From: Chitinivorax sp. PXF-14
Lineage (GTDB): Bacteria > Pseudomonadota > Gammaproteobacteria > Burkholderiales > SCOH01
Direction: 5' to 3'
DNA: 64,000 bases
Assembly (NCBI RefSeq): GCF_040812015.1
Contig: NZ_JBFNXJ010000008.1
Location: 1 to 64,000, forward strand
Shown here: positions 1 through 7,916 of the stretch, piece after piece
Numbering within the stretch: position 1 is the stretch's first letter
Layout: every line of letters begins with the position of its first letter
The notes under the pieces: generated by a model
What the model saw: the letters and a program-made list of their open reading frames with translations, nothing else
Database searches by the model: none
Told to the model about the DNA's origin: nothing
Program-made: the position numbers and the translations under genes

Positions 1-437
1 ATGACGAGTCAAGCCAGAGTTTACGTTGCGCTAATAGCATCAGGTGGCCATCGACGCTAGCCAAGTCAATGAGGCAAAACCTGTCGACTTTGGCTCTCTG
101 CACTACGGCCATGCCGCGATCAGTCGAGTTCATGGGAAAGCTGGGTGCCAGCCACCCCGGTGGCTTGATGGTGCAGGAAGGCCTGCGATCGACTGAGCAC
201 GCGCTGGGTGTCGATGAATTTCTTCACCGCCGTACGCCACTTGATGCCAGACTATCCTGTTATCGGTATAATCGCCGCCACTGATACAGGCTTCCTTATA
301 TCAGTTGTCACATCAGCCTGCTTCCTTGATGTGGTAATGCACTGAAAAAAAGAAAAATATTGTGTCGCCCATTGGTGGGTGACATTGGAAGCGGATCGTA
401 ATTGCCTGCATTCCTAATGCAGAAGCAGTATTTTTAG
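1..437. other. No convincing gene; two small stem-loops
   Basis: No open frame here has a recognisable product or a good ribosome binding site. A 71-codon plus-strand frame (69-284) and a reverse-strand frame are both open, but neither resembles a known family, so I leave them out. Two adjacent stem-loops are visible: CTGATA (281-286) with TATCAG (299-304), and ACATCA (310-315) with TGATGT (327-332). Both loops contain GCTTCCT. The segment becomes AT-rich just before the tRNA. Confidence 0.5.
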
Positions 438-512
438 CTCCCTGTAGTTAAATGGATATAACTTTCCCCTCCTAAGGGAAGATTACAGGTTCGATTCCTG
501 TCGGGGAGGCCA
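438..512 (+). tRNA. tRNA-Arg (anticodon CCT)
   Basis: A complete cloverleaf is visible. The acceptor stem CTCCCTG (438-444) pairs with CGGGGAG. The anticodon stem TTCCC/GGGAA carries the loop CTCCTAA, giving anticodon CCT for the rare AGG codon. The T-arm is ACAGG-TTCGATT-CCTGT and the CCA end is encoded at 510-512. It is followed by a hairpin terminator shared with the convergent mdh gene. Confidence 0.93.
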
Positions 513-533
513 GCTTGGCTGGAGATGGATACA

Positions 534-563
534 AAAAAAGCGGATCGATCGATCCGCTTTTTT
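534..563. terminator. Bidirectional intrinsic terminator between tRNA-Arg and mdh
   Basis: A perfect palindromic stem, GCGGATCGA/TCGATCCGC (540-557), is flanked by six A on the left and six T on the right. It therefore works as a Rho-independent terminator in both directions. It sits 22 bp after the tRNA and 17 bp after the mdh stop codon. Confidence 0.92.
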
Positions 564-579
564 CATTGGCCGAAGCCGC

Positions 580-1566
580 TTACGGCAGCAGGTGCTTGAC
601 GCCGTCGCGCTCTTCGAGCAGCTCGTTCAGCGTGAAGTCCATGCGTTCACGCGAGAAGGCGTCGACTTCCAGGCCTTCGATACGTGTGTATTCACCGTTT
701 TCGCAGGTGACCGGTACGCCGTACATGATGCCTTCCGGAATGCCGTAGGACCCATCGGACGGAATGCCCATGGTGACCCACTTGCCGTTGGTGCCCAGCA
801 CCCAGTCACGGATGTGATCGATTGCTGCGTTGGCAGCAGAAGCCGCCGACGACAGGCCGCGCGCTTCGATGATCGCGGCGCCGCGCTTGCCAACCTTGGG
901 AATGAAGGTTTCCTTGTTCCAGGCTTCGTCGTTGACCTTGGCCTTCAGCGATTGGCCGTTAACGGTCGCGAAGCGGTAGTCCGGGTACATGGTTGGGCTG
1001 TGGTTGCCCCAAACGACCAGGTTCTCGATATCGGCAACGGCAACGCCAGCCTTGGCGGCCAGTTGCGACAGCGCGCGGTTGTGGTCGAGGCGCAGCATTG
1101 CGGTGAAGTTCTTCGCCGGCAGATCCGGTGCGCTCTTCATGGCGATGTAAGCATTGGTGTTGGCAGGGTTGCCGACAACCAGCACCTTCACATCACGGCT
1201 GGCAACCTTGTTCAGGGCAGCGCCTTGAGCGGTGAAGATCTTGGCGTTTTCCAGCAGCAGGTCCTTGCGTTCCATGCCGGGGCCACGCGGACGGGCGCCA
1301 ACCAGCAGGGCCACATCGACATCCTTGAATGCAACTTCCGGATCATCGGTACCAACCATGCCAGCCAGTAGCGGGAAAGCACAGTCTTCCAGCTCCATCA
1401 TCACGCCCTTCAGTGCGGCTTGAGCCTTTTCCATCGGCAGTTCGAGCATTTGCAGGATGACGGGTTGATCCTTGCCCAGCATTTCGCCGCTGGCAATACG
1501 GAACAACAGGCTGTAACCGATCTGACCAGCTGCACCGGTCACGGCAACACGAATAGGACGCTTCAT
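580..1566 (-). CDS. mdh: Malate dehydrogenase
   Basis: NAD-dependent malate dehydrogenase oxidises malate to oxaloacetate in the cytoplasmic TCA cycle. The 328-residue product begins [20 protein letters not shown], which carries the Rossmann GxxGxxG loop. The active-site region reads [13 protein letters not shown], with the catalytic His, and the substrate arginine lies in [14 protein letters not shown]. Length and motifs fit the long-type mdh of proteobacteria. The start at 1566 has a GGGAG ribosome binding site; upstream in-frame codons only extend into the intergenic region. It is divergent from the GntR gene, with a 16-bp palindrome between them. Confidence 0.97.
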   Translation of the reverse strand: MKRPIRVAVTGAAGQIGYSLLFRIASGEMLGKDQPVILQMLELPMEKAQAALKGVMMELEDCAFPLLAGMVGTDDPEVAFKDVDVALLVGARPRGPGMERKDLLLENAKIFTAQGAALNKVASRDVKVLVVGNPANTNAYIAMKSAPDLPAKNFTAMLRLDHNRALSQLAAKAGVAVADIENLVVWGNHSPTMYPDYRFATVNGQSLKAKVNDEAWNKETFIPKVGKRGAAIIEARGLSSAASAANAAIDHIRDWVLGTNGKWVTMGIPSDGSYGIPEGIMYGVPVTCENGEYTRIEGLEVDAFSRERMDFTLNELLEERDGVKHLLP

Positions 1567-1796
1567 GTTAACTCCCGAGAATCTATGTGTTTCAGGTTGA
1601 GTAGGGGAAGTCCTGCGCGGCTGGCGAGCCTGCCAAGGCGGTGGCCCAATTTGGGCAACTGCCTGCAAACCCGCAACCAGAGCGGAGATCGGCGACAACA
1701 TACGAAACGTACGCTGTGCTAAATCTTTTAAAGTCTAACATAAAGGAAAACCCGGATGTATGCCGATTGTTGCACTGCGATGAATGGATAATCTTG

Positions 1797-1812
1797 TGTC
1801 TTATATAAGACA
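1797..1812. promoter_or_regulatory. Candidate GntR operator (perfect 16-bp palindrome)
   Basis: TGTCTTATATAAGACA is a perfect palindrome in the mdh-gntR intergenic region, 41 bp before the GntR start codon. Size and symmetry fit an operator of the GntR/HutC type. Autoregulation and control of the divergent mdh are inferred from position. Confidence 0.6.
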
Positions 1813-1852
1813 TGTGTAGACGGTCGAATGTCGTGGTGGTAAAAAGTACGCC

Positions 1853-2578
1853 ATGAAACACGCCGCACCCCGCCGCGCGCCACTCTATCAACAGGTAAAG
1901 ATACTGTTGCTGGAGGCGCTGGAGTCCGGGGAGTGGTTGCAGAACGATGTGTTGCCGAGCGAATTCGAATTGGCTGCGCGCTTCGAAGTCAGCCAGGGTA
2001 CGGTACGCAAGGCTCTGGATGAACTGGTGACGGAGCGGGTGCTGTATCGCCGCCAGGGCAAGGGTACTTTTGTCGCGGCGTATCTTGACGAATGGGATCG
2101 TGCCGGCTTTGTGCTGTCTGGGTTCAATCGCACGCAGGAGGTTGAGAAGGTTCAGCCTGAATTGCTGACGTGCATGCGCGCTAACGCCAGCGAAGAGGTG
2201 TCCGAGGCGCTGGGCGTGAGGCGCGGCGCGCCGGTGGTGTTCGTCAAGCGTCTGCTGCGGCTGAATGGCCGGGTGATGGCCATGGATGACGTGGTGCTGC
2301 CTGGCGACCTGTTCGACGGCCTGGATAGCAGGAAGATTCGCCAGAACGGTGGTGCGCTGTATGAGCTATACCACCGTGTATTTGGTGTGCGGGTGGTGCG
2401 CACGCGAGAGCAGTTGCGGGCCGAGCCGGCCGCCTCCGATGAGGCGAGGTTGCTTGGGGTGGACAAGGGGTCGCCGCTATTGTGTGTGACCCGGGTTGCA
2501 TATGCCGCCGAAGATAAGCCCGTCGAGTGGCGGCGCAGCTGGATCAACACCGAACAGCATGCCTACAGCAGCACTTGA
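1853..2578 (+). CDS. GntR/HutC-family transcriptional regulator (TCA cluster)
   Basis: A 241-residue regulator. The N-terminal winged helix (about residues 8-75) contains the GntR signature LPSEFELAARFEVSQGTVRK. A UTRA effector-binding domain follows (about 95-235), as in HutC-type members. It lies between divergent mdh and the sdh genes, an arrangement seen in other betaproteobacteria, so it probably controls TCA genes in response to a carboxylate-type ligand; the ligand cannot be read from sequence. The palindrome at 1797-1812 is its likely operator. About 280 bp separate it from sdhC, so sdh probably has its own promoter. Confidence 0.9.
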   Translation: MKHAAPRRAPLYQQVKILLLEALESGEWLQNDVLPSEFELAARFEVSQGTVRKALDELVTERVLYRRQGKGTFVAAYLDEWDRAGFVLSGFNRTQEVEKVQPELLTCMRANASEEVSEALGVRRGAPVVFVKRLLRLNGRVMAMDDVVLPGDLFDGLDSRKIRQNGGALYELYHRVFGVRVVRTREQLRAEPAASDEARLLGVDKGSPLLCVTRVAYAAEDKPVEWRRSWINTEQHAYSST

Positions 2579-2860
2579 TGTGGATGGATGTAAGAGGCAA
2601 CCCTGGTGCATTGCATCAAAAAAATGGCTTGAAGGCTATTTTACGGGTTAATGAGCATGGCGTTTTTTGCTAAACTTGCATAGTTTGGCCCGACTCTAGC
2701 CTGATTGTCGCGAAGGGGTGCCCACAAGGCGGACCGAAGCACGGCTGGCAGGGGTGGGTTAGCGCAGGAACAGCCCGTCTGGCTTGGGTCAGATGGGTTG
2801 GTACTTGAGAGGGAAGCTCGGTTTGCGGTTCGCTGCAGGCCGTTAAAAAGGGAATCAACG

Positions 2861-3235
2861 ATGCAAAAACAAAGACCCAAGCACCTGGATCTGCCCAAGA
2901 TCAGGTTGCCCATACCCGGGGTGGTGTCCATTTTGCACCGCGTCAGCGGCGCAGCAATGTTTCTGTCCATTCCATTCGTGATCTGTCTGCTGCAGGGCTC
3001 GCTGAGCTCGGCCGAACAGTTTCAAACTTTTAAGGCCGTTGTCGGCCATCCCTTGATCAAAGTCATTCTTCTCGGGTTGCTGTGGGCGTTCATGCACCAC
3101 GCGGCGGCTGGCGTGCGTTTCCTGTTTCTGGATATGCACAAGGGCACCGAGCTGCACACTGCCCGGGCGACTGCCAAGGCTGTGATTTTCGTTAGCCTGG
3201 TGCTGACCGTCATCGTGGGGGCAATCCTATGGTAA
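2861..3235 (+). CDS. sdhC: Succinate dehydrogenase cytochrome b556 subunit
   Basis: Membrane anchor of complex II that carries haem b and the quinone site. The 124-residue product starts MQKQRPKHLDLPKIRLPIPG and has the SdhC region PGVVSILHRVSG, three membrane segments and the haem-ligand histidine region FMHHAAAGVRFL. The start is set by the AAGGGA ribosome binding site just upstream of 2861. It overlaps sdhD by 7 bp, which points to coupled translation. Confidence 0.96.
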   Translation: MQKQRPKHLDLPKIRLPIPGVVSILHRVSGAAMFLSIPFVICLLQGSLSSAEQFQTFKAVVGHPLIKVILLGLLWAFMHHAAAGVRFLFLDMHKGTELHTARATAKAVIFVSLVLTVIVGAILW

Positions 3236-3576
3236 ACCGTGTAGTAGTGGGGGCTCACTACGGCCTAAGCGACTGGCTCGCGCAACGCATCACCGCTGTC
3301 GTGATGCTGGCGTATGCGGCCGGACTGGTATTGCTTCTGTTGTCGGCGGCAGGCCAGGACTATGAAGGCTGGAAGAACCTGTTCCAGCAAACCTGGGTGC
3401 GAACGTTCAGCACCGTGACGGTGATGGCGCTGCTGTTCCATGCCTGGGTCGGTGTGCGCGACATCTGGATGGATTATGTGCAGCCCGTCGGCATCCGCCT
3501 GACCTTGCATGTGCTGACCATCCTGTGGCTGGTTGGCTGTTTTGTCTATTCCGTTAAAGTGTTGTGGGGTGTGTAA
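3229..3576 (+). CDS. sdhD: Succinate dehydrogenase membrane anchor subunit
   Basis: Second anchor subunit of complex II, 115 residues with three membrane segments. The conserved region FHAWVGVRDIWMDY is where the quinone-site Asp/Tyr and haem-proximal residues lie in SdhD. It overlaps sdhC by 7 bp and its TAA overlaps the sdhA ATG by one base, so the sdh genes are translationally coupled. Confidence 0.96.
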   Translation: MVNRVVVGAHYGLSDWLAQRITAVVMLAYAAGLVLLLLSAAGQDYEGWKNLFQQTWVRTFSTVTVMALLFHAWVGVRDIWMDYVQPVGIRLTLHVLTILWLVGCFVYSVKVLWGV

Positions 3577-5342
3577 TGGCCGTCACTGTTCGTCAATTTG
3601 ATGCAGTCATCGTTGGCGGTGGTGGTGCCGGTCTGCGTGCCGCACTGCAACTGTCCGAGGCCGGTCTCAAGACCGTCGTCCTCTCCAAGGTATTCCCGAC
3701 CCGCTCCCATACCGTTGCAGCACAGGGCGGCATCTCCGCCGCATTGGGCAACGTGCAGGAAGACAAGTGGGAATGGCATATGTACGACACCGTCAAGGGG
3801 TCGGACTGGCTGGGTGACCAGGATGCCATCGAGTTCATGACCCGCAATGCGATCGATGCGGTGATCGAGCTGGAACACTTCGGCATGCCGTTCGACCGTG
3901 TCGATTCCGGTCGTATCTATCAGCGTCCGTTCGGCGGCCACACGGCTAACTTCGGCAAGACGCCGGTTCAGCGCGCCTGTGCCGCAGCCGACCGTACCGG
4001 CCACGCCATGCTGCACACGCTGTATCAGCGCAACGTCCGCGCCAAGACCCAGTTCTTCGTCGAATGGATGGCACTCGACCTGATCCGCGACAGCGAGGGT
4101 GACGTCGTTGGCGTGACCGCGCTGGAAATGGAAACCGGTGAGATCATGATTCTCCATGCGAAGGCCGTGTTGTTCGCGACCGGCGGCTCGGGCCGTATCT
4201 TCGCTGCCTCGACCAATGCTTTCATCAATACCGGTGACGGCCTAGGTATGACAGCTCGTGCCGGCATCCCGCTCGAAGACATGGAGTTCTGGCAGTTCCA
4301 CCCGACGGGTGTGGCTGGCGCCGGCGTGCTGATCACCGAAGGCGTGCGTGGCGAAGGCGGTATCCTGCTGAACGCCAACGGCGAACGCTTCATGGAACGC
4401 TACGCGCCGAACCTCAAGGATCTGGCTCCGCGTGACTTCGTGTCGCGTTGCATGGCGCTCGAGGTGCTCGAAGGCCGCGGCGCGGGCAAGGAAAAGGATC
4501 ACGTGCTGCTGAAGCTGGATCACCTCGGCCCGGACATCATCAAGCAGCGTCTGCCGTCGATCCGCGAAATCGCGATCAAGTTTGCCGGCGTCGACCCGAT
4601 TAAGGAACCGATTCCCGTTATCCCGACCTGCCACTACCAGATGGGCGGTATTCCGACCAACTACCTGGGCGAAGTCGTGGCACCGAAGGGCGACAACCCC
4701 GAAGTACGCGTCAATGGCTTCTATGCGGCCGGTGAGTGTGCATGTACCTCGGTACACGGTGCAAACCGTCTCGGCACCAACTCGCTGCTCGACCTCGTGG
4801 TGTTCGGCAAGTCTGCTGGCAACAGCATGATCGACTACATCCGCAAGGAAATGCCGGCGCACAAGCCTCTGCCCGAGAATGCAGCCGATTTCAGCCTGTC
4901 GCGCGTCAATCGCATCGACACCCAGACCGGTGGCGAAGATGTTGCCGCAGTACGCACCGCGATGCAGAAGGTGGTCCAGGCACGTGCCGGTGTATTCCGT
5001 ACCGACAAGAACCTGGCGCTGGGCGTTGCCGAGATCAAGGAAGTGGCAGAACGTGCCAAGCGCACCCAGATCAAGGACAAGAGCAAGGTGTTCAACATGG
5101 CTCGCGTCGAAGCGCTGGAAATGGAAAACCTCATCGAGGTTGCCGTTGCCACGCTGATCTCTGCCGAGGCCCGCAAGGAATCGCGCGGCGCCCACGCTCA
5201 TGACGACTACCCGACCCGTGACGACGACAACTGGATGAAGCACACGCTGTACCACGCTGCGGATCGCAGCCTGAGCTACAAGCCTGTACACACCAAGCCG
5301 TTGACAGTCGAATACATCCCGCCGAAAGAGCGGACGTTCTAA
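3576..5342 (+). CDS. sdhA: Succinate dehydrogenase flavoprotein subunit
   Basis: Catalytic FAD subunit that oxidises succinate to fumarate. The 588-residue product shows the N-terminal dinucleotide fold AVIVGGGGAGLRAALQL and the covalent-FAD histidine in TRSHTVAAQGG (His45). The capping and active-site regions include HPTGVAGAGVLITEGVRGEG, and the C-terminal part has HGANRLGTNSLLDL. I chose the start at 3576, overlapping the sdhD stop codon, rather than the in-frame codon 12 bp upstream, because MAVTVRQFDAV matches the usual SdhA N-terminus. Confidence 0.97.
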   Translation: MAVTVRQFDAVIVGGGGAGLRAALQLSEAGLKTVVLSKVFPTRSHTVAAQGGISAALGNVQEDKWEWHMYDTVKGSDWLGDQDAIEFMTRNAIDAVIELEHFGMPFDRVDSGRIYQRPFGGHTANFGKTPVQRACAAADRTGHAMLHTLYQRNVRAKTQFFVEWMALDLIRDSEGDVVGVTALEMETGEIMILHAKAVLFATGGSGRIFAASTNAFINTGDGLGMTARAGIPLEDMEFWQFHPTGVAGAGVLITEGVRGEGGILLNANGERFMERYAPNLKDLAPRDFVSRCMALEVLEGRGAGKEKDHVLLKLDHLGPDIIKQRLPSIREIAIKFAGVDPIKEPIPVIPTCHYQMGGIPTNYLGEVVAPKGDNPEVRVNGFYAAGECACTSVHGANRLGTNSLLDLVVFGKSAGNSMIDYIRKEMPAHKPLPENAADFSLSRVNRIDTQTGGEDVAAVRTAMQKVVQARAGVFRTDKNLALGVAEIKEVAERAKRTQIKDKSKVFNMARVEALEMENLIEVAVATLISAEARKESRGAHAHDDYPTRDDDNWMKHTLYHAADRSLSYKPVHTKPLTVEYIPPKERTF

Positions 5343-5363
5343 TCGGTTGGGAAGGATAGCAAG

Positions 5364-6065
5364 ATGAAAGTCAAATTCAGTATTTACCGCTATAACCCGG
5401 ACGTCGACGCCAAGCCCTATATGCAGGACTACGACGTCGAGCTTGAGCCGTCTGACAAGAAGCTGCTCGATGCGCTCATGCGTCTGAAGAGCATCGATGA
5501 TTCGCTGAACTTCCGCCGCTCCTGCCGCGAAGGCGTGTGCGGCTCCGATGCGATGAACATCAATGGCAAGAACGGCCTGGCGTGCATCACCGATGTCGCC
5601 TCGCTGAAGCAACCGATCGAACTGCGCCCGCTGCCTGGGATGCCGGTCATCCGCGACCTGATCGTGGACATGACCCAATTCTTCAATCAGTACAATTCGA
5701 TCAAGCCGTATGTACAAAACGACGAACCGGCCCCGCAGCGCGAACGCCTGCAGTCGCCGGAGGAACGCAAGGAACTGGATGGCCTGTACGAGTGCATTCT
5801 GTGCGCGTGCTGCTCCACTTCGTGCCCGTCGTTCTGGTGGAACCCGGACAAGTTCGTCGGCCCCGCCGGCCTGCTCGCCGCTTACCGCTTCATCGCGGAT
5901 ACGCGTGACCGTGCGACCAACGAACGCCTCGACAACCTCGAGGATCCGTATCGCCTGTTCCGTTGCCACACCATCATGAACTGTGTCGATGTTTGCCCGA
6001 AGGAGCTCAATCCAACGCGCGCCATCGGCAAGATCAAGGACCTGATGGTAAGACGCACGGTGTGA
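5364..6065 (+). CDS. sdhB: Succinate dehydrogenase iron-sulfur subunit
   Basis: Electron-transfer subunit of complex II, 233 residues. The N-terminal plant-type ferredoxin domain has the [2Fe-2S] motif CREGVCGSDAMNING. The C-terminal part has the [4Fe-4S] motif CILCACCSTSC and the [3Fe-4S]/[4Fe-4S] cysteines CHTIMNCVDVCPKELNP. It lies 21 bp after sdhA with an AAGGA-type ribosome binding site, in the same operon. Confidence 0.97.
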   Translation: MKVKFSIYRYNPDVDAKPYMQDYDVELEPSDKKLLDALMRLKSIDDSLNFRRSCREGVCGSDAMNINGKNGLACITDVASLKQPIELRPLPGMPVIRDLIVDMTQFFNQYNSIKPYVQNDEPAPQRERLQSPEERKELDGLYECILCACCSTSCPSFWWNPDKFVGPAGLLAAYRFIADTRDRATNERLDNLEDPYRLFRCHTIMNCVDVCPKELNPTRAIGKIKDLMVRRTV

Positions 6066-6077
6066 GTGGACTGAATC

Positions 6078-6311
6078 ATGAGTGATTTGGACCGCATCCG
6101 CTGGCGCTCACGGCGGGGATTGCTGGAGCTGGACCTGATCTTGGAAAAGTTCGTGGCACAGTATCTGGACCAGCTATCCCCCGAGGAACTAGAGTCCTAC
6201 AAGGATATCCTGTTCCTGCCCGACAACGACCTGCTTGACATGGCGAACGGCAAAACCGACCACCCTGACGGGCGTTTGCAAGCCCTGCTTGAAAAGATAA
6301 GAGCTTGCTGA
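6078..6311 (+). CDS. sdhE: FAD assembly factor SdhE
   Basis: Small (77-residue) helical protein of the SdhE/DUF339 family, which assists covalent FAD attachment to SdhA. The family motif RGxxExD is present as RGLLELD near residue 14. The gene is 12 bp behind sdhB in the sdh operon, the typical betaproteobacterial position. Confidence 0.94.
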   Translation: MSDLDRIRWRSRRGLLELDLILEKFVAQYLDQLSPEELESYKDILFLPDNDLLDMANGKTDHPDGRLQALLEKIRAC

Positions 6312-6368
6312 AGTAGGACAGACGTCGAGACCAGATTTCGACGCTATAACGTAAAAAAACAGAATCGT

Positions 6369-6388
6369 CCGGGCTCGGGAGAGCCCGG
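6369..6388 (+). promoter_or_regulatory. Stem-loop upstream of gltA
   Basis: CCGGGCTC (6369-6376) pairs perfectly with GAGCCCGG (6381-6388) across a GGGA loop, 31 bp before the gltA start codon. No T-run follows, so it is more likely an RNA-processing or stabilising hairpin in the sdhE-gltA spacer than a terminator. Confidence 0.5.
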
Positions 6389-6419
6389 CTTACAGGTTAC
6401 TCTCAAGGAGCTTTACCAC

Positions 6420-7706
6420 ATGGAAAACCGTAAAGTCACGCTTTCGTATGAAGATGGAAAATCGATCGACTTCCCCGTGCTGCCCGGCACGCTGGGTCCG
6501 GACGTCGTCGATATCCGTACGTTCTCCAAGACCGGTATGTTCACCTTCGACCCCGGTTTCCTGGCCACTTCCGCTTGCGAATCGAAGATCACCTTCATCG
6601 ATGGCGACCTGGGCCAACTGTACTACCGTGGCTACCCGATTGAACAACTGGCTGAACACAGCGACTTCCTCGAATCCTGCTACCTGCTGCTGAACGGCGA
6701 GCTGCCGAACGCAGAGGAAAAGAAGAACTTCGACTACACCGTCCTGCGCCATAACATGCTGCATGACCAGATCCTGTCGTTCTTCAAGGGCTTCCGCCGC
6801 GATGCACACCCGATGGCCGTGATGGTTGGCGTGGTGGGCGCACTGTCGGCGTTCTACCATGATTCGCTGGACATCAACGATCCGCATCACCGCGAAGTTT
6901 CGGCATTCCGCCTGATCGCCAAGGTGCCGACAATCGCTGCCCAGGCCTATCGCTACAACAAGGGCCTGCCGTTCTCGTATCCGAAGGCTGGCCTGACCTA
7001 TGCCGAGAACTTCCTGCACATGATGTTCTCGACCCCGGTCTCCGAATACAAGGTGAACCCGGTTCTGGCCCGCGCGCTCGACCGCATCTTCATCCTGCAC
7101 GCCGACCACGAACAGAATGCCTCGACCTCGACCGTCCGTCTGGCTGGCTCGTCGGGCGCCAACCCGTTCGCGTGTATTGCAGCCGGTATCGCTTGCCTGT
7201 GGGGCCCATCGCACGGCGGCGCCAACGAAGCCGTACTGAAAATGCTGGACGAGATCGGCTCGGTCGACAACGTTCCGGCCTTCATGGAAGGCGTGAAGAA
7301 CAAGACGCACAAGCTGATGGGCTTTGGCCACCGCGTGTACAAGAACATGGACCCGCGCGCCAAGATCATGAAGCAGACCTGCGACGAAGTTCTGAACGAA
7401 CTGGGTCTGCACAACGATCCGAAGTTCAAGCTCGCCATGGCGCTGGAAAAGATTGCCCTGGAAGACCCGTACTTCATCGAGCGCAAGCTGTACCCGAACG
7501 TTGACTTCTACTCCGGTATCGTGTTGTCGGCCATCGGCATCCCGGTTTCGATGTTCACGCCTATCTTCGCGCTGGCTCGTACCGTGGGTTGGATCGCACA
7601 CTGGACCGAAATGATTGCCGACCCCGGCATGAAGATCGGCCGTCCGCGCCAGCTGTACACCGGCGCGGTGCGTCGCGACTACGTTCCGGTCGCAGAACGC
7701 AAGTAA
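6420..7706 (+). CDS. gltA: Citrate synthase (type II)
   Basis: Condenses oxaloacetate and acetyl-CoA to citrate. At 428 residues it has the length of the hexameric, NADH-sensitive Gram-negative enzyme. Active-site signatures are visible: [15 protein letters not shown] (catalytic His), [15 protein letters not shown] (second His), and the catalytic Asp in the C-terminal VDFYSGIV region. A CAAGGAG ribosome binding site precedes the ATG. The N-terminal extension carries the [17 protein letters not shown] segment of this subtype. Confidence 0.97.
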   Translation: MENRKVTLSYEDGKSIDFPVLPGTLGPDVVDIRTFSKTGMFTFDPGFLATSACESKITFIDGDLGQLYYRGYPIEQLAEHSDFLESCYLLLNGELPNAEEKKNFDYTVLRHNMLHDQILSFFKGFRRDAHPMAVMVGVVGALSAFYHDSLDINDPHHREVSAFRLIAKVPTIAAQAYRYNKGLPFSYPKAGLTYAENFLHMMFSTPVSEYKVNPVLARALDRIFILHADHEQNASTSTVRLAGSSGANPFACIAAGIACLWGPSHGGANEAVLKMLDEIGSVDNVPAFMEGVKNKTHKLMGFGHRVYKNMDPRAKIMKQTCDEVLNELGLHNDPKFKLAMALEKIALEDPYFIERKLYPNVDFYSGIVLSAIGIPVSMFTPIFALARTVGWIAHWTEMIADPGMKIGRPRQLYTGAVRRDYVPVAERK

Positions 7707-7916
7707 TCGCTTTGACCGCTGGCGGTCCATCGGGTCGCCAGCCTGGTTGCAGCATATGTGCGTGATCGAGTGGGTGCCTCTCCCCGACGTAGTCGGGGCC
7801 GTCTTGGTATGCCTGTCAGGGCAGGGCGCCGCTCACCCTTCGTTTTTGAAAAACGGAGGTCGTATGTAGCTGTTTGTTGAAATAATTTGAGATAAGCCTT
7901 GAAAGGGGCCTCCGCC
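7707..7916 (+). promoter_or_regulatory. Structured gltA-sucA intergenic leader
   Basis: This 210-bp spacer has no gene but several inverted repeats: CCCCGAC/GTCGGGG around 7782-7799 and CGTTTTTGAAAAACG around 7840-7854. It probably holds a processing site or a separate sucA promoter. Structured sucA leaders are known in some betaproteobacteria, but I cannot confirm membership of any described RNA family. Confidence 0.35.

Noticed and set aside
69-284. 71-codon frame at the left edge
   Set aside because: No ribosome binding site, no recognisable family and an unusual composition; probably chance or a decayed sequence.
4242-5969. A 575-codon open frame antisense to sdhA/sdhB
   Set aside because: It is the mirror of GC-rich third-position codon use in sdhA/sdhB; the protein is Arg/Val-rich without domains and lacks a ribosome binding site.
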